64,000 bases of DNA from Cocos nucifera. Taxonomy: Eukaryota > Streptophyta > Magnoliopsida > Arecales > Arecaceae. Positions 11,465-21,129 of this stretch are shown here, piece by piece. The stretch spans positions 47,566 to 111,565 of the forward strand of contig QRFJ01003071.1 of assembly GCA_006176705.1 (NCBI GenBank), in the 5' to 3' direction. The position numbers were made by a program, and so were the translations under genes. The notes below the pieces were generated by a model, which had not been told where the DNA came from, ran no database searches, and was given only the letters and a program-made list of their open reading frames with translations. Each line of letters starts with the position of its first letter. Within the stretch, counting starts at the first letter, position 1.

Positions 11465-13757
11465 TGTTAGATATATGTGCCCTAGAAGCCAGAATTGGCT
11501 GACACTTGTAATACACTTCTAGGGGCAAAATTATAATTTTGACTATAAATCAATAAAATGGGTTATTTTCTATCACATATGTGTATTTAGTGTCTGTGAT
11601 ACATCCTTTGAGTTAATGGTAATGATAATTCATATTTTCAAGAGTTGAAAATTTAAGACATGAATAATCATTATTAACTCATAAAATGCTCCCGACCATA
11701 GGATCATCACGAGGATGGTGATTGATCCAGAAGGTTGGTGTACAATCGCTTCTCTTTAGTAGATGAGTCTTGAGTCTACGGTGTGGAGACATCCGGAGCG
11801 AGAGTATAGGTACTCGTTAGAGAACGAGGGCACTGAGCGTGACCACCTCGAGTAGTCATTAGGAAGTCTACCTTCTCGTCAATGACTGACTCGATGCTGC
11901 AGTAGTGTGTCTGGTTCTTTGACCTGAGGTGCATCGGCATAGTTCACCTTGAGGGTGTTATAGTTTGACTACACCATTACTCGGTCTCCTAGCCATATGG
12001 AAACCCTGAGGTGTATGTTGGCTATAGCATGTTCATTGTAGGAACTGGATTGCATCAAGATGGGAATCTATCTACCTCGGTGGTAGAGGAGCAGCCCTAT
12101 GATGATCATGAGAATCAAGTCCAGAAGCCCATGGCCATGGCAGAGTGAAATAATAGAAAGAGTTTCTATTTAGATTTTCACATTGGACTCGAATCGAATG
12201 ATTACATCATATGACAGAGACTAGGGTTTGACGAGTTTACCTTAACCCTAATCTGATCGGAGGCTCAAGATAGAAGAACTTAATCACACAGGTAGCTGCA
12301 CCAAGAGGTTCGCATTCAGCTCTGATGGGTTGCCACCATATACTGCTAGGTGTCACTGGTGGATTTTGGGAGCAATTAGAATGATTTAGATGATCGATCA
12401 TTCTAGCTGTTCGAATCAGAAGAGTTCTTGATCCATCGAAAGGAGTTTCGATGATGTCGATGAATAGAGATCATGACATATCCCATTACCATACAAAACT
12501 GAAACCTAAACTAGGGTCACACAAACAAGGGTTTGAATCTGGATGATCATCAATTGAACTGATCCAGTTCAATTGATTTGGATTAGATTCAATCAGTTTC
12601 AAGATAATCGTGCTAGCATATGATTGAGCCTGACTTTCTTCTTATGTAATCTTTCTGATTCATGGCAATCGAGTCAGATTTGATTTAACTCATTCTTATA
12701 TTTTGAATGATTTTATTTTCATCTAAATGAAATAAGTTTAGGTCAGATTAATTGTAGAAATTAAATCCATTCATAGTCAAATTGGACTAGGGTCAAAAGT
12801 TGACCTAATTGAGAGAGTTGAGGGTCACCTGATTAGAGGATTCTAGAAAATACTCTAGAAATTAGTTTGCTCTAATTTTTGGATATGTGGTAGGACTCGA
12901 GACTAGCTATGTATGTGCCAAATTTTATGATTTATGGTGAAGTTTTGACTAATTTACGATAGATTTTGATTTGGATCAAACTCTTGAAGGGAGGAGTCCC
13001 ATGCACCATGAACTCCTCCTCATCCTTTCTTCACTCCACTTTGGGAAGTGTTTTGGGCCACCAAACTTGTTGAAGACCAGGTTTGGGACATGGGCTATCA
13101 GGTAGGAGTCCTTAGTAATCAAGCAAATAAGTTGCTTGATCACATAGGAGTCTTCAGGGATCTAGATGGCGTATAACATAAAAACCCTTCTCACGGCATA
13201 TTGATGAAATGTAAGAAATATTTTCCCATGCCCAAAAGGCTGTCGCCCCTTCCATCTACCATGCCCTCTCTAATCCTCTCTCTCCCCTTCTTCTACGTGC
13301 CAAAGGTTGGAAATAAATTTGAGAAGAAGATCCAATTAATATTGAGAAGATTTCAGCATCTATGCGATGGTGTTCATGAGACGGACAAGCAGCCTTCTCA
13401 AATTGTTTTGAAGGTTCTTTAGATCAAATCCAGATCTAATCTTTGGAGAAAAGATTCATGAGAAGAAGATGTCTAGATCCTACCTAAGTGGATATCAATA
13501 GAGGCTAGGCACGTGCATGGCTCCTTCCAGAATCTTAGGATAGATCAGGATCATTGCAGGATAATCTGATTATACAAAACAAGATATGAAATTAAATTAG
13601 ATTTAATTTTATTTTAATCTTAATATCAGATCTTAATGGATTAGATCTGAGATATCTCATATCTAATTATGATCTTAAAAAAAAGAATTTTGAAATATTC
13701 TTTTAGATCTAATCAGATCTGAACGATCCTATGCCGGAAAATAGGATTTTTCCTTCA
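11465..13757 (+). repeat. 3' LTR of element A (mosaic)
   Basis: It begins TGTTAGATATATG and ends TTCCTTCA at 13757, where gypsy coding sequence resumes. The first ~1.1 kb is nearly identical to the LTRs of B, C and F. From about 12570 onward it follows A's own 5' LTR instead, with the GGAGGAGTCC hairpin at about 12990-13020 but no W-box cluster. The switch lies inside the LTR. Confidence 0.88.
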
Positions 13758-15704
13758 CTTCCTAGAATTGATCAACTGGTGGATGCAACCTCAGGCCACG
13801 AGCTTCTCACCTGCATGGATGCCATCTCTAGCTACAATCAAATCCTTATGGCACTAGAAGATGAGGAGAAAACTACTTTTATTACTGACTGTGGTCTTTA
13901 TTGTTACAGGATTATGCCCTTCGGACTTAAAAATATAGGTGCGATATACCAGCACCTAGTAAATAAGATCTTCAAGGAGCAGATTGATTATAATATGAAA
14001 CTCTATGTAGATAACATGCTTATTAAAAGCCGATCTTTATTAAACCATATTGTAGACCTATAAGAGACCTTTAGCACCCTCTGAAAGTACAAGACAAAGC
14101 TGAATCCAACCAAATATGCTTTTGAAGTAACTTCGAAAAAGTTCCTAAGGTTCATTGTGTCAAGGTGTGGCATCAAAACAAATCCTAAGTAGATCAGAAC
14201 CATCCAAGAAATGACTATACCAAAATAATAAAAGAAGTTCAACGTTTGATAGAAAAAGTTGTAGCCTTAAATCATTTCGTCTCAAGATCGATCGAATGTT
14301 GCATGCCCTTTTTCCAAGTGCTTAAGCGACCAAAAAACTTCTGCTAGACTCCTAAATGTCAATAAGCCTTTGAAGAATTGAAGAACCATCTAAGCTTACC
14401 TCCTCTCCTTGCCAAGCCCGAACCTGGTGAAGAATTACTCTTATACCTGGCCATGTCTCACATTGCCGTTGGAGCAATCCTGATCAAGAAAGAAGCAAAA
14501 ATTTAAAAGTTGATCTACTACATAAGCTGAGTTTTGAGGGATGCAAAAATAAGGTATACAAAATTGAAAAAGCTAACTTACATCTTATTGATTGTAGGCA
14601 AGAAGCTCTGACCTTATTTCCAATGGCATACGGTCACACTTCTCACTAATCAGCCCATCAAAGTAGTTCTTCACCAGCCCAATACCTTTAGAAGAATAGT
14701 GAAGTAGGCAATCAAGCTTACCGAGTTCGACATTAATTTCCAACCTCAGCCATCTATTAAAGCTCAGATATTGAACAACTTCATAGTAGAATGCACCATC
14801 TTGGATATCATCGGACTTAAATAGTAAGAAGTCTGTACTCCCAGTTCATAGTCCAATTTCCTTGAAGACAGAATAGATCTCCCTGAAGACTTCTAGGCCA
14901 TATATATTGATGGTTCATCCAATGCCTCCGGAGTGGGCACGGGCTTGATTCTAATCAATCCAAAAGAAATTATTGCTGAATACGCACTATACTTTGAATT
15001 CCTCATAATAAATAATGGAGCGGAATATGAAGCCCTGATGGTGGGATTGAGAATAGCTAAAGAATTGAAAGCAAACTATGTGAAAGTCTATAATGATTCT
15101 CAGTTGATAGTGGGGAAAGTAAATAACAACTATGAAGCTCGGGAGGAAAGTATGAAGAAGTACTTAGAAAGAGTAAGAGGTCTGATTTTGGTCTTTAACA
15201 GCTTTGACATTTAGCAGATCCCCAGAGCAGAAAATACTAGAACCGACCTTCTCTCCAAATTAGCTACTTTGGCTCCAAGTGAATTGCTGAAAGAGATCTT
15301 CTTTGAGGTTCTATAGCATTCAAGCTCAGAGAAATCCAAGACTATAATGCAGGTTGACCATGAGCCTACTTGGGTTGACCCTCTAATTCTATACCTCAAA
15401 GATAATAAACTCCACAGAGATCCAAAGAAAGCTCAAAAGCTAAGAAATCAAGCCTTCCGATATATTTTATATGAGAATAAGCTATATAAGAGGTCGTATT
15501 CATTGCCACTCTTCAGATATCTCTGATCATCTAAAGCTGATTACTCTGAGAAAAGTTCATGAAGGAATATATGGAAACAATCTGGGAGTTAGATCTCTGT
15601 CTTACAAACTACTTCAATAAAGATATAATTGTTCAACTGTGTAGCAGGATGCCATAAATTATGTGAGAAAATGTGACTAGTGCAAAAGAAATGCCAACAT
15701 TCAG
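13758..15704 (+). pseudogene. Ty3/gypsy element K, right half: RT core, RNase H, start of integrase
   Basis: The RT resumes with LPRIDQLVDATSGHELLTCMDA (first catalytic Asp in CMDA, about 13800), which is open to 14063. The second catalytic motif reads YVDN at 14004-14015 instead of YVDD, so the enzyme would be dead even without the stops. RNase H lies at about 14895-15215 (YIDGSS, NGAEYEAL, YNDSQLI, giving the D-E-D set) and is open from 14933. The integrase zinc region follows (about 15530-15700, with paired Cys near RKCD-CKRNANIQ). The catalytic core, chromodomain region and 3' LTR are missing: the element stops at 15704, where J begins. Confidence 0.85.
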
Positions 15705-15721
15705 TGTTAGATCTCGGTATT

Positions 15722-15775
15722 GCTTTGATACCAAATATTGGTGTATCATCATGGCATTACCTAGCTCTGATACCA
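15722..15775 (-). other. Two primer-site-like motifs 42 bp apart in J
   Basis: On the minus strand TGGTATCAGAGC (15775-15764) follows the LTR end, and a near copy TGGTATCAAAGC (15733-15722, one mismatch) comes 42 bp later. The first is the likely primer site. The second could be a remnant of a duplicated leader. Confidence 0.5.
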
Positions 15776-15872
15776 TGTTGCGGAATCCCTTGATCTTTAG
15801 CATGGACCTGAGAAGATCTTTGACATTCTTTAAGAGTAGCAAACCATCAATCTACCAATCTAGATCTGTGAT

Positions 15873-15909
15873 GGGGCACCTCCCTCCTTAGGTTTGAGGG
15901 AGGCACCCC
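15873..15909 (-). other. Strong hairpin in the transcribed part of the J LTR
   Basis: GGGG-CA-CCTCCCTC (15873-15886) pairs with GAGGGAGG-CA-CCCC (15896-15909) around a 9-nt loop: 12 bp with a 2x2 internal mismatch. It lies between the TATA-like stretch and the primer site, so it would be in the element's transcript. Confidence 0.5.
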
Positions 15910-18053
15910 CTTGGGGCGGCAACTCTAGAAAAAAGAGAGAAGAAAGATTGAGGAAGAAAAGATCTATATTTCTTGCATTAACGAAAATCCTAATACATCC
16001 TATATATTTATATATAGCTATTAGGACCGACCAAAAACTTTTCTGACTAATCCAATACATGAAAGCACTCATCGAGCCCATGTACATATATCTCACATGC
16101 TCTCATCCCCTGGATCTGAACCCGACCCATACATGAGTTAGCCTCCTTAAGAACTTATTGGACTAGGCCTTAAGACCCTTGGATTAAACCTAATCCAAAA
16201 CTAAATAGAAAACCCCGTATGTTCTGTACGCCACCTATCGAGCCGGCTAGCTCAGAAGTTGAGTAGACTCGATTACGTAACACCCAAACATCATCTTCTG
16301 TCTACCTAAGATAGTCGGCTTGGCTGTGCCCCGAGCTGGCTCGATCTCAGTCCGAGCTAGCTCAATTGTGTATTCAAGTCAGCTCACCTATATGTCAGCC
16401 CCTTATCTTGGCTGATTTTTCTCCTTGGCTTTGGTCCTTTGCTCCATCTTGTATTCTAGATCTCCAGAGCACCTATCAAGTCTCTCAAGATCCTCACACC
16501 TAAACCTCGAGCCCCATGTAGGGCTGCACGCCCCCTTCACCTAGGACAAGTCCTGTTCTAGTCCTAGAACTCATACCCATCCTAGACTCCTGGAACCAAC
16601 ACTCTGACTCCTCCTACGGCCTCCTAAGGCTTGGGAGCACCATAAATCCTAATAATCTCTACCTTGGTGCTCTAAGCCTTAGCAATGTCCTCCTGCATGA
16701 TCCTGCTATCGCTGTGCATCCTGATAGTACCTTATGTAGACATCACCTCCACCAGTCCTCTTTAGCTACTGTGCACCCTTGAGGCCTTTAGGATGACCAC
16801 CTCCACCGCTAAAGACCTTGGCTTGCACCTTCCTAGAATTATAGGAATTTCTTTTGCTTGGCAACTGCATCAATTATCCTAAACTTTTTTTGAGATCCCA
16901 CAGCATTCCTATACCGGCACTCGCTACATATCCTAACACAATCTTCTTAGAACTTTGCCAGTCTTTTCTTTACATGCCGCTTGGTAGATATATGTGCTCT
17001 AGAAGCCAGAATTGGCTGACACTTGTAATACACTTCAAGGGGCAAAATTATAATTTTGACTAATATCAATAAAATGGGTTATTTTCTATCACATATGTGT
17101 ATTTAGTGTCTGTGATACATCTTTTGGGTTAATGGTAATGATAATTCATATTTTCAAGAGTTGAAAATTTAAGACATGAATAATCATTGTTAACTCATAA
17201 AATGCTCCCGACCATAGGATCATCACGAGGATGGTGATTGATCCGGAAGGTTGGTGTACAATCGCTTCTCTTTAGTAGATGAGTCTTGAGTCTACGGTGT
17301 GGAGACACTGGAGCGAGAGTATAGGTACTCGTTAGAGAATGAGGGCACTGAGCGTGACCACCTCGAGTAGTCATTAGGGAGTCTACCTTCTCATCAATGA
17401 CTGACTCGATGCTGCAGTAGTGTGTCTGGTTCTTTGACCTGAGGTGCATCGGCAGTTCACCTTGAGGGTGTTATAGTTTGACTACACCATTACTCGATCT
17501 CCTAGCCATATGGAATCCTGAGGTGTATGTTGGCTATAGCATGTTCATTGTAGGAACTGGATGGCATCAAGATGGAATCTATCTACCTCGGTGGTAGAGG
17601 AGCAGCCCTATGATGATCATGAGAATCAAGTCCAGAAGCCCATGGCCATGGCAGAGTGAAATAATAGAAAGAGTTTCTATTTAGATTTTCACATTGGACT
17701 CGAATCGAATGATTACATCATATGACAGAGACTAGGGTTTGACGAGTTCACCTTAACCCTAATCTGATCGGGGCTCAAGATAGAAGAACTTAATCACACA
17801 GGTAGCTGCACCAAGAGGTTCGCATTCAGCTCTGATGGGTTGCCACCATATACTGCTAGGTGTCACTGGTGGATTTTGGGAGCAATTAGAATGATTTAGA
17901 TGATCGATCATTCTAGCTGTTCGAATCAGAAGAGTTCTGATCCATCGAAAGGAGTTTCGATGATGTCGATGATAGAGATCATGACATATCCCATTACCAT
18001 ACAGAACTGAACCTAACTGGGTCACACAAACAAGGGTTTGAATCTGGTGATCA

Positions 18054-18139
18054 TCAATTGAACTGATCTAGTTCAATTGATCTGAATGAGATTCAATTAG
18101 GTTCAAGGAAATCATGTGCTAGCACTCGATTGAACCTAA
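18054..18139 (+). promoter_or_regulatory. Palindrome group in the U3 of B
   Basis: Three inverted repeats follow each other: TCAATTGAAC / GTTCAATTGA (18054-18063, 18071-18080), then TTAGGTTCAA / TTGAACCTAA (18097-18106, 18130-18139), with the self-complementary GTGCTAGCAC (18116-18125) inside the second. All three recur in the composite LTR, F and G, and in weaker form in D. Confidence 0.5.
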
Positions 18140-18307
18140 CGTTCTTCTTTTACTATCATAAATAAGTTGTCCTGACTGAGCCAAAGGAGTTTGTGCTCAA
18201 TCAGAGGCCTTCATATGGTCTGACTGGAGGTTGTCCAAGTCAGAAAAGGTTGTCTTATTTTGTAAGACATTACCTGCCATTTTTGGTCACCTGCCATTTC
18301 TTGTTCT

Positions 18308-18374
18308 TTGACTTTGGTCAAAAGTCTACCTTTGACTGGTCAAATGTTGACCATTGACACTTTGACTTTTGACC
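18308..18374 (+). promoter_or_regulatory. W-box cluster in the U3 of B
   Basis: Eight TTGAC cores lie in 67 bp: six forward (18308, 18332, 18347, 18354, 18362, 18369) and two reversed (GTCAA at 18317 and 18339). TTGAC(C/T) is the core bound by plant WRKY stress regulators. The cluster is about 310 bp upstream of the TATA box. Similar clusters are at 26233-26299, 27631-27697, 51713-51775, 53575-53640 and about 61513-61574. Use as an enhancer is an inference. Confidence 0.55.
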
Positions 18375-18440
18375 ACATGTCATGCACCTATTGGAGAGCT
18401 GGTGGGGGCCTGTCCCCCTGCCAGAACCTGGCAAGGAGGA

Positions 18441-18468
18441 GGGCGCACGCCACCCTTGGCGTGTGCCC
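18441..18468 (+). promoter_or_regulatory. GC-rich U3 hairpin of B (GGGC stem)
   Basis: GGGCGCACGCCA pairs with TGGCGTGTGCCC over 12 bp (one G-T pair) with the loop CCCT. Counterparts in G (51846-51880) and D (42947-42974, perfect 12 bp) carry paired changes. Confidence 0.55.
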
Positions 18469-18481
18469 AAGAGGTGCCCTA

Positions 18482-18507
18482 GGAGTCCCTTGTTGGACAA
18501 GGACTCC
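18482..18507 (+). promoter_or_regulatory. GGAGTCC stem-loop in the U3 of B
   Basis: GGAGTCCCTTGT pairs with ACAAGGACTCC around TGG with one unpaired C. It is about 175 bp upstream of the TATA box. Copies in the composite LTR, F and G have perfect or G-T-paired stems of 11 or 12 bp. Confidence 0.55.
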
Positions 18508-18680
18508 ATCTCCTTTTTGGATTCCAATTAGAGTTCTTCCTAAGAACCAACTTTGACTGGTCTTAGGCACCCTCTAAGGAGGAATCCAGGGGACTCTATT
18601 CCCACCAATCAGATTTAGATCTGATTTCACAAAGGGTTGTGATTGGTTGGGAAGAAGAGGAGTTGGATCACAGCTTAGTC

Positions 18681-18688
18681 TATAAATA
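18681..18688 (+). promoter_or_regulatory. TATA box of the B 5' LTR
   Basis: TATAAATA sits in a short conserved block just before GACCCTGCGCCCAACTCA. The same box is present at 28008-28015, at 52093-52100 and (reversed) at 53260-53267. Transcription would start some 25-35 bp downstream. Confidence 0.65.
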
Positions 18689-19258
18689 AGACCCTGCGCC
18701 CAACTCAAAGAGTAATCAGAATTCCCCATGCCCCAAGGCTGCCTCTCCTCTCCTCCTCCATGCCAAACTTCTTCTCCCTCTCCTCTCCATGTCCAAAAGG
18801 AGTTTTGGACTTGGTTGGTGCGAATCCAGATCAAAGAAAGGCGATCAAAAGCTAGAAGGCTGCGCTGCTGCAAAGGACGACTGCTGATCTTCAAAAGGAG
18901 TTTTGAAGATCCTCCAGATCAGATCCAGATCTAATTTTTGGAGATGTGATAGAGAAGAAGAGGATCTCTAGATCCAGCCTGAGTGGATACCGGTAGAGGC
19001 CAGGCACTTGCGTGGCTAGATCCAGAACCTTCCGCTGCATTACAGGATCATCAACAGGGTAATAGGATTACCCAAATCAAGGTAAATTAAATTTGATTTA
19101 ATTTATCTTATTTTATTTTATTTTATTAAAATAATAAGAATTAGATCTAAAATATCTAGATCTAATTAGATCAAAGAGAAAAAATTTTTGAAATATATCT
19201 CTTGATCTGATCAGATCTGAACGAACCTGGATCCGAAAAATCAGGATTTTCCTTCAAC

Positions 19259-19270
19259 TGGTATCAGAGC
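19259..19270 (+). other. Primer-binding site of element B
   Basis: TGGTATCAGAGC, 2 bp after the LTR end at 19256. It is complementary to initiator tRNA-Met. Confidence 0.9.
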
Positions 19271-19828
19271 CAAGGTTCTAAAAGTATTTAGATCTAATTT
19301 TAAATTTATTTTAATTAAAAAATAAGTGATTTTAGATGTCACATGAGATGTGATCAGATCTAAAATCAGAAAAAATTAAAATTAAATGATTTGGATCTAA
19401 GATTAGAAAATATGCATGACTAGTTCTAAAATAGAATAGTTCTATAGAATAGTCTTGCATGTTTTTAATTTAATTTGATTAAATCATATTTTAGATCTAT
19501 TTATTTACTATTTTTTGATATTATAATTATTATAATAACATCTAAAAAATAGCAAAATAAAAATTATTTAATTTTAAACATCATATGAGATATGATTGAT
19601 GCATGTCTAGACTAGTTGTAGAATAGTTCTACATAATTGTCTAGATTAGAATTTATTTTGATTAGATCAATTTAAATCTAATTTTTTAGATTATTATGAG
19701 ATAATTTAGATCTGAAAACATGCATGATTCGATACATGAGATGTATGCAAAATATGCCATGATTAGATCTAATTTGTATATGAGATATATGATATAGATC
19801 TAAAACTGTTTTGTAGTATTGCATGTTC

Positions 19829-19955
19829 CTGATTAAGGCATTCCTCTTGGCCGTCCGGTCATAAGAATGAAGAAGGGTTTAAAGGCCCTCTCTTCCCATT
19901 CGATGGGGTGTTCTTATGATGTGTAGGGGTGCTGCGCGTGTTCGTCCTTAATCAG
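19829..19955 (+). promoter_or_regulatory. Long nested hairpin in the leader of B
   Basis: The outer arms are CTGATTAAGG (19829-19838) and CCTTAATCAG (19946-19955). Inside are TCATAAGAA / TTCTTATGA and a CCCAT-TCG-ATGGG mini-hairpin. Compared with A (6161-6293) the last outer pair is G-C instead of A-T, a paired change. Confidence 0.55.
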
Positions 19956-21129
19956 AAACCCAAAACTTACTTTCTGCAAAACCCTAGATCCTGAAACCCT
20001 AGGATTTATTGTGCATATTTTGTTTATGAACCCTACTTAATTAAGAATTAAGATTATGGAATATTAATTAGGTCTAAAATTGAGAATTTTAGATCTAAGA
20101 CATATTCATAATACTGGGTTCGGGCTTGGGTAGCTCAATTAGGTCTAAGCGGTTGATCAAACCGAATCAAGAGTTGGTTAGATGGGATCAACAATGCTTA
20201 AATTGACCAGCCTAATAGGATTAAGTCTGGGTCAAGATCGAGTCACGATCAAGCAAGACCTAATTAGGCTCAGAGGTTAGAGTCTGGATTGTAGGCTAAC
20301 CCAATTGGTTCTGGCTCAACAATTTGGTGTCTAAGGTAAGTTTGGCACATACGACCGACTGATTTTTAATTGGAAGCTACTCGACCTGAATGCATTCTTG
20401 TACGAGTTAATGGCATATTCCTTCCACCGGTCTCACTTACCTGGCCATATCTGTTGACACAGTTCTGATCTGAGGTGGTCAATAATCCGAGCTAACCCAT
20501 GCCACTAGGTTAGTCATAATTGTTATGACTATGACAAGTCTAGTTTAATGAGACCTGAATCAATTCTCCCTAAGAAAAGATTAAGTCTGAGGTCTTCCAC
20601 CATTGTAGATGTGCGGGCCCTTCCCGGGGTTGATTGTTCTCGGCTGGATACAGTGGCTCAGTTGCACCGGAAAGATGCAACCATGTCTATTAGGCATTGG
20701 ATGCTATGGGCTGGAGGATGAGTTGGGCTCAATATTTTGGATACGGTGAGAGACTCAATTAGGAACCCAGTCTATGCAAATGGTGGGTCTGACTTAACTA
20801 AGGAGTGGATCAATATTTCGGATACGGTGAGATTCATGAATTAGAGACCAAGTTTGGGTGCACCATGATTAGAGAATCATTGAACAAGAGTTGTTCACTC
20901 ATTGGCTAACCCATCACCAATAACTGTTAGGTGAGGTGATGAGTCAGTTGGTGAGACCGCACCACCCACTAGAAATCATTAATCATGGAGATTTTTGCAT
21001 CTCTACAGAGGGAGTGTAGGGATCCGAGAAAATAGTGGGAGCTAATTTATTTAAAAATAAAATTCCTAAATAAATTGGTCAAGTCATAATTACAGTATCT
21101 AACTAGAATCTTTGACTCTCTACAGAAAA

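Larger units (their letters stand above)
3317..13757 (+). mobile_element. Ty1/copia LTR retrotransposon A, inserted in gypsy K
   Basis: This is a complete but broken copia element of about 10.4 kb: 5' LTR 3317-5582, primer site, 1.9-kb leader, gag-pol 7479-11450, polypurine tract, 3' LTR 11465-13757. It is flanked by a 5-bp duplication and interrupts the RT of gypsy K in the same orientation. The outer parts (3317 to about 7705, and about 12570 to 13757) form one subfamily. The middle is nearly identical to element B, so the copy is a mosaic. Frameshifts and an early gag stop make it non-autonomous. Confidence 0.9.
15705..16981 (-). repeat. Element J: minus-strand LTR fragment of an unrelated family
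   Basis: On the minus strand an LTR end (CCGCAACA, at 15776) runs directly into a primer site (15764-15775) and about 60 bp of leader, then stops at gypsy K. Upstream in the LTR is a TATATAAATATATA-type promoter (15999-16017 region). Further right (16030-16981) is C-rich sequence with repeated 'gagctagctc'-like words. It has no coding content that I can read and no match to the other LTRs here. The far LTR edge is not defined, and it may have been cut by the insertion of B at 16982. Confidence 0.55.
16982..19256 (+). repeat. 5' LTR of element B
   Basis: About 2275 bp, from TGGTAGATATATG (T-to-G change at the third base) to CCTTCA. U3 is about 1.7 kb, with TATAAATA at 18681-18688. Within U3 lie a palindrome group (18054-18139), a W-box cluster (18308-18374) and two hairpins (18441-18468, 18482-18507). 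R and U5 occupy the last ~0.55 kb. No protein is encoded; the open frames are short and sit on both strands. Confidence 0.9.
19257..21129 (+). other. Untranslated leader of element B
   Basis: About 1.87 kb between primer site and gag ATG, matching the leader of C (28592-30465) almost base for base. It is A/T-rich to about 19830, then carries the hairpin at 19829-19955. Only short scattered open frames are present. Confidence 0.75.

Noticed and set aside
17060..17075. AATAAA near the start of the LTR as a polyadenylation signal
   Set aside because: It is about 1.6 kb upstream of the TATA box, hence in U3 and not between promoter and R end.
17759..18025. An 88-residue minus-strand open frame that recurs unchanged at 25685, 27084 and (plus) 53921
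   Set aside because: It lies inside the LTR and recurs only because the LTRs are copies. It has no recognisable domain, and in G and in F's right LTR the frame is broken.
18308..18570. Several overlapping open frames on both strands in the GC-rich U3 part
   Set aside because: Shadow frames over inverted repeats in noncoding LTR; the predicted peptides differ wherever small indels occur.
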